DNA of 64,000 bases from WHTI01 sp963756365. GTDB taxonomy: Bacteria; Actinomycetota; CADDZG01; WHSQ01. The stretch is from positions 310,001 to 374,000 of the forward strand of contig CAVWNF010000003.1 in the NCBI GenBank assembly GCA_963756365.1, written 5' to 3'. Shown here in pieces: positions 16,903-26,430 of the stretch. The translations under genes and the position numbers were made by a program. Under the pieces are notes generated by a model, which saw only the letters and a program-made list of their open reading frames with translations, did no database searches and was not told where the DNA came from. Every line of letters begins with the position of its first letter. Positions within the stretch are counted from its first letter, which is position 1.

Positions 16903-17764
16903 GTGACGGCGAGCATCATCGATGGGAAGGCCATCGCCCAGCAGGTCAGATCCGAGGCCAAGCAGAGGGCGACCGCTTTGCGCGAGAGGGGCGTCACGCC
17001 CGGGTCTCGCCACCGTCCTCGTGGGGGATGACCCCGCGTCGAAGATCTACGTATCGGCGAAGCAGAAGGCGTGCGCCGAGGTAGGTATCGAGGTGTTCGA
17101 TCATCCACTCACCGCGTCAACTCCGGAGGGTGAACTCCTCGACCTGCTCGCCGAACTCGATGCCGATCCCGCGGTGAGCGGGATCCTCGTGCAACTTCCG
17201 CTCCCCGAACACATCGACGAGCAGAAGGTCCTTCTTGCGGTGTCACCAGATAAGGATGCGGACGGATTCCATCCGACGAATCTCGGCCGGCTCCTCGCCG
17301 GTGACCCGATCGTGGCGCCAGCTACGCCAGCCGGCATCCAGGAGATGCTGATCCGATCGAACGTCGAGACTTCGGGGGCGGAGGTCGTCGTCGTGGGCCG
17401 CTCGAACATCGTCGGGAAGCCGATAGCGGCCATGCTCATGCAGAAAGGCCCCGGAGGGAACGCGACCGTAACCGTCTGCCACACCGGCACCCAAGATCTC
17501 GAGGCCCACACCGACGCGTGCCGACATCTTGATCGCGGCGATCGGCCGCGCCCATGCGATCACCGGCCCGATGCTGAAGCCAGGCTCGGTCGTGATCGAT
17601 GTGGGGATGAACCGCACCGAGGATGGCCTCAAGGGGGACGTGGACTTCGAGGCGGCCCTCGAGATCTGTTCTCAGGTCACCCCGGTGCCTGGGGGCGTGG
17701 GTCCGATGACGATCGCGATGCTTCTCAGCAACACCGTTCTCCTAGCGGAGCGCGGCCTGAGTAG
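16903..17764 (+). CDS. folD: Methylene-tetrahydrofolate dehydrogenase/cyclohydrolase, frame broken
   Basis: About 286 residues after correcting extra bases near 17001-17003 (CCCGGG) and 17518-17522. Landmarks are ASIIDGKAIAQQVR at the start, LATVLVGDDPASKIYVSAKQ with the catalytic Lys, ILVQLPLPEHID, DADGFHPTNLGRL, and VVVGRSNIVGKPIAAML as the NADP loop, ending TPVPGGVGPMTIAMLLSNTV. It interconverts methylene- and formyl-folate, supplying PurN and PurH. The last frame stays open to 17966 inside the citrate synthase gene; a third indel near 17755 would bring it to the TAG at 17762, the normal length. Confidence 0.88.
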
Positions 17765-17798
17765 GACTACGACCAGGGATAAGTGCTACGAGGACCAA

Positions 17799-18924
17799 CT
17801 AGCCCCGGTCGCTCACCGGGGTCCAGGTGCGTGGGTCCGGGCCGACATAGCCGTGGTCGGGACGGATCAGACGGTTGTCTGCGTACTGTTCGCGCACGTG
17901 AGCGGTCCAGCCCGCAACCCGGCTGCAGGCGAATATCGGAGTGAAGAGATCGGTGGGGATCTGTAGGTACCCGTAAACGGACGCGGCGTAGAAGTCGACG
18001 TTCGGGTAGATCCCCTTCTCGTCCATCACTGTCTTTTCGATCACTTGGGAGATCTCCCAGTTGCTTGGATCCCCAGTCTTCTCGGCAAGTTCTTCGGCCA
18101 TGCGACGAAGGTGCGTGGCCCTCGGATCCTCGGTCTTGTAGACGCGGTGACCGAACCCCATCACCTTTTCCTTGTTCTCGAATTTCTTGATGATGTAGTC
18201 ACGAGCCTTGTCAGGCGTCTGGATCTCTTTGATCATCTTCATCACTGCCTCGTTGGCGCCGCCATGAAGCGGACCCTTCAGAGCAGCGATCGCTGCTGTC
18301 ATCGCCGAATGGATGTCCGACAGGGTTGCAGCGCAGACGCGCGCAGCGAAGGTTGAGGCGTTCATCGTGTGATCCGCGTGAAGCGTCAGGCAGACGTCAA
18401 AGATGTGCGCTGAATCGTCATCGGCCTTGTCTCCCTTGAGCATGTAGAGGAAATTCGCTGCCTGCGAGAGGGTCGGGTCGGGCGAGATCAGCTTCTCGCC
18501 CTTCCTGAGCCGGTCGTAGTACGCAACGAGGGTGGGGAACACGGCGCAGAGACGGATCGCTTTGCGGTAATTGGCTTCGGGGGAGGTGTCCCATCCATCC
18601 GGGTCCTTGGCCGAGGACGCCGACACGGCGGTCCGTAGCATCGACATCGGAGCCGTGTTCTCGGCAAGTGTTGGGAGCAGTTCGGTTACGAAGGCATTTG
18701 GCTCCCGCTCAGCGGCAAGCTGTTCGGTGAGTTCTGTTAGCTGAGCGTCGGTGGGGAGTTCGAGGTGGTGGAGGAGATAGATGATCTCCTCGAAGGTGGC
18801 GTGATCGGCGAGGTCGTGGATGTTGTAGCCGACGTAGGAAAGAACGCCCTTCCTTCCCATCGATGTCGCTGAGGGCGGTTTCGGCGGCTACTACGCCCTC
18901 GAGACCCTTGCCGGCCGTTGCCAT
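17799..18924 (-). CDS. gltA: Citrate synthase, one frame break near the N-terminus
   Basis: 374 residues if one extra G near 18849-18851 is removed, joining ALSDIDGKEG to VLSYVGYNIHDLA. The short (about 375-residue) type II-like form is complete: LHADHTMNAS and GPLHGGANEAVM supply catalytic histidines, GFGHRVYKTEDPR the third, and PNVDFYAASVYG the citrate/CoA region. It joins acetyl-CoA and oxaloacetate; members of this size class can also act as methylcitrate synthases, which matters given the propionate genes here. ATG at 18924 has GAAGGGG upstream. Confidence 0.9.
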
Positions 18925-19049
18925 CAGGCGATCGCACCCCTTCCTGAGGTCGCTAACTGGCACTGTGCTTGCCTTACGGATCAAGGCTATCAGGTAGCCT
19001 AGGCGGGCCTTTCCGCAGGTCAGACACCCTTCGAAGGAGACTTCTTAAT

Positions 19050-20158
19050 ATGGCAACGACGCACCGCGTAACGCTCATCCCCGGCGATGGAACCGGTCCC
19101 GAGATCTCCGAAGCGACCCGTCGGGTCCTTGAAGGAACCGGAGTCAAGTTCGACTGGGACGTACAGGACGCGGGCGTCGATGTGATGGACAAGTTCGGCA
19201 CTCCGTTGCCGGATCAGGTCCTCGATTCGATCCGCGACACCAATGTCGCTATCAAGGGACCGATCACTACCCCCGTTGGCACGGGCTTCCGTTCGGTGAA
19301 CGTTGCACTCCGCAAGGAGCTCGACCTGTACATGTGCTTGAGGCCCTGTAAGTCGTACCCAGGTGTCAGGTCACGTTACGAGAACATCGACCTCGTCATC
19401 GTGCGCGAGAACCACGAAGACCTGTACGCGGGGATCGAGTTCGAACAAGGGAGCCCCGAGGCGGCGAAGCTGATCGATTTCATGGCCGACCTGGGATGCC
19501 CGACGTATCCGCGAGGACTCTGGTATCTCGATCAAGCCCATCTCGATCACCGGTACGCAGCGCATCGTGCGCGGCGCATTCGACTACGCCGTGAAGAACG
19601 GTCGGAAGAAAGTAACGGCGGTGCATAAGGCAAACATCATGAAGTTCTCGGACGGCCTGTTCCTCAAGACCGCACAGGAGGTTGGCGAGGGCGAGTACGG
19701 CGACACTGGCGTCGAGTTCGAAGAGCGCATCGTAGACAACATGTGCATGCAGCTCGTTCAGAAGCCAGAGCTCTACGACGTGCTTGGTACTCCCGAACCT
19801 GTACGGCGACATCATCTCGGACCTCGGTGCTGGCCTGATCGGGGGCCTGGGCGTCGCTCCCGGCGGCAACATCGGCGATCACGCCGCGGTGTTCGAGCCG
19901 ACCCACGGCTCGGCCCCCAAGTACGCGGGACAGAACAAGGTGAACCCGATGGCGATGATGCTGTCGGGCGTCATGCTGCTCCGCCACCTCGAAGAGTTCG
20001 GTTCTGCCGACCGCCTCGAGAAGGCGATCGCAGCCGTTATCGCCGAGGGCAAGTCGGTCACGTACGACATGAAGCCAACCCGTGACGATCCCACTGCCGT
20101 GGGTACGTCACAGGTTGCGGACGCGATCATCGAGAAGATGCAGGCGGACGCCGTCTAA
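19050..20158 (+). CDS. icd: Isocitrate dehydrogenase (NAD-type family), two frame breaks
   Basis: 368 residues after removing extra bases near 19494-19496 (CTGGGA) and 19785-19790. Motifs: THRVTLIPGDGTGPEI, ITTPVGTGFRSVNVALRKEL, RENHEDLYAGIE, SGISIKPISITGTQRIVR, KANIMKFSDGLF with the catalytic Lys, and EPTHGSAPKYAGQNKVNP. The RENHEDLYAGIE and GSAPKYAG patterns fit the isocitrate/isopropylmalate dehydrogenase family closest to NAD-dependent IDH. GAAGGAGA precedes the ATG. mdh follows after 30 bases, so the two TCA enzymes form an operon. Confidence 0.9.
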
Positions 20159-20188
20159 ACGGTCTCGCACGAGAATGAAGGGATAGAC

Positions 20189-21126
20189 ATGACCAAGAAG
20201 GTCACGGTCGTCGGCGCGGGCAACGTCGGATCGAACACGGCCCGTCGCATCGCAGAGAAGAACCTGTGCGACGAGGTCGTCATGATCGATATCGTCGACG
20301 GACTGCCTCAGGGATTGGCACTCGACATCAACCAGTCGGCGCCGGTCGAAGGATTCGAAACCCATGTCACCGGCACGAACGACTACGCAGACACGGCGGA
20401 CTCCGACGTGTGCGTGATCACCGCGGGCCTTCCTCGACAGCCGGGGATGAGCACGGATGGATCTCCTCGACAAGAACGCCGCGATCGTTGGCGGGGTTAC
20501 CGAGGAGATCGCCAAGAACTCACCCAACGCCATCATCATCGTGGTCTCGAACCCGCTCGATGAGATGACCTTCCTGGCGGCGCTGGTTTCCGGCTTCCCG
20601 AAGGAGCGCGTCATGGGCATGGCAGGGGTACTCGACTCGTCGAGGCTCCGCTACTTCATCGCCGAGAAGCTCGGCGTGGCGCCCCCGAAGGTCGAGGCCA
20701 TGACGCTCGGCAGCCACGGTGACCAGATGGTCGCCCTCCCTCACCACGCGACCGTTGACGGCAAGCCGCTCCCGGAGTTGGTTTCCGAGGCCGACCTCGA
20801 GGAACTGTTCCAGCGCACCCGAGACGGCGGTGCCGAGATCGTCGGCTACCTCAAGAAGGGGAGCGCGTTCTACGCACCGTCGACCTCGGTAGCGACCATG
20901 GTCCGCTCGATCCTCGATGACTCGAACGACGTGCACCCGACGTGTGCGTGGACCAGCGGGCGAGTACGGCGTTTCCGATGTCTACCTCGGCGTTCCTGCG
21001 AAGCTCGGCAAGGGTGGCGTTACCGAGATCGTCGAGTTGGACCTCACCGATGACGAGACCGCCAAGCTCAAGGAGGCGGCAGAAGCGATCCGAGCCAAGT
21101 GCGACGAACTCGAGTCCCGCCGCTAG
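20189..21126 (+). CDS. mdh: Malate dehydrogenase, two frame breaks
   Basis: 311 residues after removing extra bases near 20452-20456 and 20957-20959. The LDH-like MDH type is recognised by KVTVVGAGNVGSNTARRIA, VCVITAGLPRQPGMS with substrate arginines, IIIVVSNPLDEMT, MAGVLDSSRLRYFIAEKLGV, and MTLGSHGDQMVALP with the catalytic His. It oxidises malate to oxaloacetate with NAD. GAAGGGA lies upstream of the ATG. The stop overlaps the end of the convergent acyl-CoA synthetase gene by four bases. Confidence 0.92.
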
Positions 21127-22590
21127 AGTCCGTTCCGTTCGGAGCCCGGCGCACGACCTTGCCGGTCGGTGTGCGGGGAGATCGCTCGACCATCTCGATC
21201 GCCCGCGGACACTTGAACCCAGCGAGTCGTTCTCGCGCCCACTTGCGGAGCAGTTCGGACCTCGAGCGGTTGGCCGGGGGCCTGTACAACGAGGGCCCTG
21301 ACCTCCTGACCCCATTCCGGATGGTCGGCTCCGTAGACGGCGACCTCAGTACCGGCCGGGTGAGTGACCAGGACGTCTTCGACCTCACGGGGATAGACGT
21401 TTACCCCGCCCGAGATGATCGTGTCGTGGCGACTTCCGACGATGAAGAGGTAACCGTCGCGATCGAGGTAGCCGAGGTCGCCGAAGGTGATGGCACCATC
21501 ACGGCGCGTGGCCCCGGTTTTCTCGGGATCGCCCCAGTACTCGAACGGCGGTGCAGTCACGATCCCTCACCCAGATCTCACCGACCTCTCCCGGGAGGAA
21601 GAAGCGGGAACCATCGGCGATGAGGATCTCGACGCCACCTGTAGGCTCTTCCAACACTTCCAGGCTTCTGATTCCATTCCTCCGTCGAGATACGGGTTGC
21701 CGCCCCCTCGGTGGCTCCGTAGAACTCCCACACGGAGCCGTGAGGGAACAGCGACGATCGTGGACCCCTTCGTCTCCTCGCGGATCGGGGGCTCCCGCGT
21801 GGGCGAGCAGTCGGATCGAAGAAAGATCGTGTCGTCGGATCGTTGATGGATCAAGAGCGATGATCCGCTCGAGATGAGTTGGGACCATGAAAGTAGATCG
21901 TCGCCGAGTACATCTCGATGGCGGCGAGCGTTTCGGCTGGGTCGAATCGGCGCTGCACGACGACTGTGCCACCGGCCTCCAGTGTGCGGATCGAATACCT
22001 GAGAGGAGCGGAGTGGGCGAGCGGCGAGCAGATCAGGTGGGTGTCGTCATCAGTGAGACCCCAGAGGCGCTGGAAAGCACTCGGAGGTGGTGGCCGCCTT
22101 GTCCTGCCCTTGTGGGGAGACCCATACGCCTTTCGGTCGCCCGGTAGTGCCTGAGGTGTAGTGCATCGGCTTGCCGAGAGTGACATCGGCGATGTTTATG
22201 GGCTTGGCTTCGTGCAGGGATCGTTCGTATGCGTCGCCGAAGCTGACAACGCTTCTTACGCCGGGTGGAACGTCCACCGGTCGATCCGTGAACAGAGCGA
22301 GTGCTCCGGAGTCCTCGAGCAGATAGTCCACCTCGGACCGGGTCAGCAGCGAGTTGATCGGCACCGGAACGATGCCCATCCGTAACGCTGCGGCTGACTA
22401 CCTCGAGGATCTCGGTGCGATTGGCCGAGTACACCGCGATCCGGTCTTTGGGGCGCAGACCGGCTTCGGCGAGGAGTCCGGCGATCTGGGTGCTGCGGCG
22501 GTCCAGGTCGCCGAACGTGGTGGCACGAGTCCCTTCGATGATCGCCGTCTTGTCGGGTGCCGTGCGAGCGAACCCACCGATGCCGGCCAT
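21123..22590 (-). CDS. AMP-forming acyl-CoA synthetase, about ten frame breaks
   Basis: About 485 residues can be pieced together across all three frames. In order: FARTAPDKTAIIEGTRATTF; VPVPINSLLTRSEVDYLL; MHYTSGTTGRPKGVW, the ATP/AMP P-loop; LICSPLAHSAPLRY; EFYGATEGAATR, the A5 motif; FFLPGEVGEIWVR; FGDLGYLDRDGYLFIVGSRHD; IISGGVNVYPREVEDVL; and PRTPTGKVVRR with the catalytic Lys. It activates a carboxylic acid as acyl-CoA. Nearly every break is one extra base. The ATG at 22590 overlaps the stop of the membrane protein gene upstream. Chain-length preference cannot be told. Confidence 0.8.
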
Positions 22591-23154
22591 CACTCGCCCC
22601 CCGCGTCGAGCCCCCTTGCGAGCGGGGGAAGGTAGTCGTCTGGTTCGCGGGACCACTCCTCAGGTGCGGGTGGCTCGGGCACTGCTTCGGGTTGGAAGGC
22701 GAGCCAGCGGGCCACCACTCCCGCCTGTCGGAAGTACCACGCCCCTTGAGCGAGGGCCAAGAGAGGGAACGGTACGTAGCCCCCTCGGAGGCCCGTCAGG
22801 AGGAAGATCGCCACTCCGTAGACGATCGTGAGACAGGTGATACCGGCAGCGTTCCGAGATACCGACCGAGCGATCCGGTCGCGGGGCAAGGTTCTCCAGG
22901 CCCCGTCGGCGTCCATCGCCTTGCGCACTCGTTCCGGGCGGAGGATCGCCGTTCCCGCATAGAGGGCCTGGATCGACGGCCACGGCCAGGATCAGCCTGT
23001 AGGCCCACCCTGCTGAGCTATCCGAGAACGGACTGTTGTTCCTCAGCTGGACGACGAATGCATCCGTGAGCCGAAAGACGGCCAGCGACACGATCACCAC
23101 GAATGCCAGTGCGAACAAGAAGGGGACCGGGTGTCGGCGCACAGCAGATTTCAC
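22590..23154 (-). CDS. Unknown membrane protein with two to three helices, frame broken once
   Basis: About 187 residues after one extra base near 22980. It starts at a GTG (KSAVRRHPVPF) followed by a helix LFALAFVVIVSLAVF, a middle segment GWAYRLILAVAV, then RDRIARSVSRNAAGITCLTIVYGVAIFLLTG with a second clear helix and a third near FPLLALAQGAWYF. The C-terminus is acidic and proline-rich (PEPPAPEEW). I do not recognise a family. It overlaps the acyl-CoA synthetase start and diverges from a sigma factor gene. Confidence 0.6.
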
Positions 23155-23284
23155 TTCTCGAGCGTACCCGGCAATCCAAGTCGCAGGCGGGAGGCGAACT
23201 ACAGACGAGATGGAAAACGTTGTGAAGGACCGATATGGACACCTGGGCGGTGTTGGCACTGCCCCGGGCTACCATCGGGTCCCT

Positions 23285-23836
23285 ATGGGACCGGACGCGG
23301 CGCTTGCTGGCAGGCTCCTTGAACGTGAGGAGGCCGCTCTCCGCGAGGTGATGGCGACCTACGGAGGCGTTGTGTACGGCATGGCCAGAAGGGTCGTAGC
23401 CGATGCTGCCCTCGCTGAGGAGGTGGCCCAGGACGCGTTCCTGGCTCTATGGAGGCGCCCAGGTGCTTTCGATCCAGAGCGAGGGACGCTCCAGTCGTTC
23501 TTGGTTGGCATCGCTCGGAACAAGGCGATCGACATCGTGCGCCGAGAGGAATCCCGGCGACGAACGAGGGATGCACTCGTTTCGGAGGCTGAAGCGGCTC
23601 CTGTGGCGGTCGCAGACCCGGCCTCGGCAGGTATCGGGGAGCGCCACGCTATGAGAGATGCTTTGCGCCAACTCTCCGAGGTGCAGAGGGAAGCGGTTGT
23701 CCTTGCGTACTTCGGGGGCCGAACCTACCGGGAGGTTGCCGAGGAACTCGGGATCCCCGAGGGCACGGCGAAGACGAGACTGAGAGACGGCCTCATCAGG
23801 CTGAGAGAACTGATCGGAACACGAGGGAGCGGATGA
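23285..23836 (+). CDS. ECF RNA polymerase sigma factor (SigK-like)
   Basis: 183 residues. Region 2: YGGVVYGMARRVVADAALAE, then EVAQDAFLALWRRPGAFDP and FLVGIARNKAIDIVRR. Region 4: LSEVQREAVVLAYFGGRTY with the helix-turn-helix IPEGTAKTRLRDGLIRLR. It overlaps the following RskA-type gene by four bases, the standard sigma/anti-sigma pairing. The ATG at 23285 was chosen because the conserved part starts there; TACCAT lies nine bases before it and could be its -10. Confidence 0.9.
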   Translation: MGPDAALAGRLLEREEAALREVMATYGGVVYGMARRVVADAALAEEVAQDAFLALWRRPGAFDPERGTLQSFLVGIARNKAIDIVRREESRRRTRDALVSEAEAAPVAVADPASAGIGERHAMRDALRQLSEVQREAVVLAYFGGRTYREVAEELGIPEGTAKTRLRDGLIRLRELIGTRGSG

Positions 23837-24557
23837 TGGACGAGCGCGAGCACGAGAGGATCAAGTCGCTTCTGGCGCCGTACGTCCTCGGTGCCGTCCC
23901 CGATGACGAGCGGTCCGAGGTGCGACGACACCTCCTCATCTGCGAGGACTGCATGCTCGAGGCGGATCGTCTTTCCGATGTGGAGGGATCGCTCGCCTAC
24001 TCGGTCGAGCCTGTCGCACTTCCGGATGGATTCGCCGACCGCGTGATGGCACAGATCGAGACCGATCGTCCGGATGCTGCCCACGCTGCCAGACGCACTT
24101 GGTGGAGCCGGGCGTCCGGGCTCGCCGTCGCCGCCATGCTTCTCGTCACGGGCGTGATGGGTGCTTCTCTCTATCAGAGCAATCAAAGGCTGAACGAGCG
24201 CACCGAGGCGGCCAGGAGACTCTTGCCCGGCGGAGGGATGAAGTTGCAGGGGCCGGGAGCGCTCGCGGCCATGGTTCCAAGCAACGGCGGCGCATTGTTC
24301 GTGGCCGAAGGACTAGCTCCGATCTGGATGGCGATCGGGTCTATCAGGTGTGGCTGATGAAGGGCGATTGCGAGCCCGGCTCCACAGGGACGTGCGAGAT
24401 CGAGGGGGTCGGGACCTTCGAAGCGAGTGACGACCTCACCGTCGTCCAGATCGACAGCCCTCTCGAGGGGTACAGCCGCAGCGCGGTGACGATCGAGCCG
24501 ACGGGTGGATCTCCTCAGCCGACGAGCAACCCGATCATCGACTCTGCGGCGGCTTGA
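23833..24557 (+). CDS. RskA-type zinc-containing anti-sigma factor, frame broken once
   Basis: About 240 residues. The N-terminal anti-sigma domain has YVLGAVPDDERSEVRRHL and the zinc motif RRHLLICEDC (H-x3-C-x2-C). A transmembrane segment (SGLAVAAMLLVTGVMGASL) follows near residue 100, then an extracellular RskA-type domain with DGDRVYQVWLM, GTFEAS and SAVTIEPTGG. One base appears to be missing near 24318 (GCTCCGATC), one of the few deletions in the window. Cleavage of such a protein would release the sigma factor encoded just upstream. Confidence 0.85.
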
Positions 24558-25096
24558 TGTCGAGCCCCAACAACTCGTAAGGGTAAGGACGGTTGGGGAA
24601 GTGGAATGCGGTCTTGACCGTCTGCCACCCTCGGCTCGCGATAGAGAGCCAGGGCGGCCGAGTTCCCACTCTGGGTCGATAGAACCGAGGCTCGGTTCGG
24701 CACTCCTTCGAGCAGTAGGTCGTGTAGGCGACCTCCGATCCCTTGGCCCTCGCGCTCCCTCGAGGACCGCCAACTCGACGAACTCGTAGCTATCGGAGAA
24801 CCACCGATCGCTGATCTCGGGGCCGAGCGACATCCGTCACCATCTCTCGCCACCACCCTCCCGGCTCGCTGGTGTAGCCATAGGCGAAACCAACGAGGGG
24901 ACCACCCTCAACGGTCCGGGCCGAGACGAGTTTGAAATTGCCGCGCGATAGATGGAGTTCAAGCACGGCGGCGAAATCGCGGATCTGGTGTTTGGTCGAG
25001 CGCGTAGCGGGTCGAAGCCCAAGTGTCGCCGTAGGTCTTGACCACCTCGCTTCGGATCGTCGCCGCGGAGCGGGCATCGAGGGTTTCGATCACCAT
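24535..25096 (-). CDS. GNAT N-acetyltransferase, four frame breaks
   Basis: About 185 residues assembled over three frames with four single extra bases. The N-terminal strand-helix reads TIRSEVVKTYGDTWASTRY, the middle FKLVSARTVEGGPLVGFAYGY, then FVELAVL followed by REREGQGIGGRLHDLLL, which contains the acetyl-CoA loop (Q-x-x-G-x-G/A pattern). SVLSTQSGNSAALALYR and RPYPYELLG finish the fold. Substrate unknown. ATG at 25096 overlaps the DUF218 gene stop, and the 3' end overlaps the anti-sigma gene by 23 bases. Confidence 0.75.
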
Positions 25097-25686
25097 CGAT
25101 CGAAGAGTTGATAGAGGATGATCGAGCCGACCTCGTGCACGAGTTCCTTCGCTTTGGTTAGCCGGCTCCGGTTGAGATCGACGTATGAGGCGGGACTGGC
25201 ATAGGCGTTCTCGAATCCAAGATCGCCAGCGATCCGCTTGAGCCTCTCGGAGTGCATCGGATCGGAGACCAGTAGGAGCGAGTCGATGTTGTTGTCGTCG
25301 GCGATCTCGCGTACCCGTTCCAGGGACTCGAGGGTCGTGCGACCCTGATCTTCCTCGAGGATCGAAGTGGCGGGCACCCCCTTCGATTGCAGGTAGTGAC
25401 TACCCGCCGAGGCCTCCGTGAAGCGGTCCCCGGGTTGATTCCCGCCGGTCACGATCACCCTCGGAGAGAACCCTTCGTTGTAGAGGAACGCGGCCTGATC
25501 TAGTCGGGCCTTGAACACGGGTGAAGGATCGCCGTCGTACTGCGCTGCGCCCAGCACCACGATGGAGTCGGCGGGTCGCAACTCGTCCTGGCGCGACTGC
25601 GACCACACCTGGACCCCGATCCAGCATGGATAGACCACGGCTATGACGGCGAGGATCAGGATCGGAGTGCGGATACGTCGGAACAT
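25090..25686 (-). CDS. YdcF/DUF218-family membrane-anchored protein
   Basis: 198 residues. One N-terminal transmembrane helix (ILILAVIAVVYPCWIGVQVW) precedes a DUF218 domain: DSIVVLGAAQYDGDPSPVF, RLDQAAFLYNEGFSPRVIVTGG and LLVSDPMHSERLKRIA. Relatives include SanA and YdcF, linked to envelope maintenance, with no firm reaction known. ATG at 25686 is preceded by TGAGG. It lies downstream of sdhB on the same strand with a 35-base gap. Confidence 0.85.
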   Translation of the reverse strand: MFRRIRTPILILAVIAVVYPCWIGVQVWSQSRQDELRPADSIVVLGAAQYDGDPSPVFKARLDQAAFLYNEGFSPRVIVTGGNQPGDRFTEASAGSHYLQSKGVPATSILEEDQGRTTLESLERVREIADDNNIDSLLLVSDPMHSERLKRIAGDLGFENAYASPASYVDLNRSRLTKAKELVHEVGSIILYQLFDRW

Positions 25687-25721
25687 CACCTCAGGCTACC
25701 TAGCTCTGAGAACTTCGGGTT

Positions 25722-26430
25722 CTAGAGCGACCCGTAGAGAGCGGCCTGCTTCACCTCTTGGATCGCCAGCGTCACCTTGATGCCCCTGCGGGCAGGCTTC
25801 GGTGCAGTTGAACGCCGTGCGGCACTTGAAGGCACCGTTCTTAGAGGAGAGGATCTGGAGACGCTCGGCCGCGCCCGAATCGCGCGAGTCGAAGATGAAC
25901 CGGTGCGCCTGAACGATCGCTGCGGGGCCCACGTACTCCTCGTCCGACCAGAAGATCGGACACGAAGTGGTGCAGGCTGCGCACAGGATGCATTTGGTCG
26001 TGTCATCGAACCGCTCGCGCTCTTCCTGACTCTGGATGCGTTCCCGCTGAGGCTCGTGCTCGTGCTCGTCGGTGATGAGCCATGGCTTCACCGCGCGGTA
26101 GCCGGCGAAGAAAGGTTCCATGTCCACCACTAGGTCCCGGATGACGGGCATCCCGCGGATCGGCTCGACGGTTATCTCGGAGGGGAGGTCCTTGACGAGG
26201 ATCTTGCATGCGAGGCGGTTCACCCCATTGACCACAACCGCGTCTGAGCCGCAGATCCCGTGGCCGCACGATCGTCTGACGGCGAGCGAATGATCTTGGT
26301 ACCACTTCACTTCGTGCAGAAGATCGAGGAGACGGTCCATCGGATCGGCATCGACCGTGTACTCCTCGAAGTGACCCTCGCTGTCGGTCTCGGGGTCGAA
26401 CCTGAGGATCTTGAGCTTCACGTCAGCCAC
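25722..26430 (-). CDS. sdhB: Succinate dehydrogenase iron-sulfur subunit, one frame break near the end
   Basis: 235 residues once an extra base at about 25787 is removed; the original frame would otherwise read into unrelated sequence. The 2Fe-2S site is RRSCGHGICGSDA with a later Cys in NRLAC; the 4Fe-4S site is CILCAACTTSCPIFW; the 3Fe-4S site is CRTAFNCTEACPRGI. The protein passes electrons from FAD in SdhA to quinone. GTG at 26430 overlaps the sdhA stop by one base. No ribosome site is obvious, so translation is probably coupled. Confidence 0.93.

Noticed and set aside
17764..17966. Long C-terminal tail of FolD.
   Set aside because: It would overlap the citrate synthase gene by 168 bases and is not found in the family; an indel near 17755 is likelier.
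20851..21315. Antisense open frame across the end of mdh that reads on from the acyl-CoA synthetase.
   Set aside because: It extends past the catalytic Lys motif without any family signal; ending at the TAG at 21123 gives a normal length.
12214..22590. Programmed +1 frameshifting as the reason for the many breaks.
   Set aside because: The breaks lie at different contexts, in unrelated genes, several per gene, and no slippery-site pattern is shared. Sequence error explains them better.
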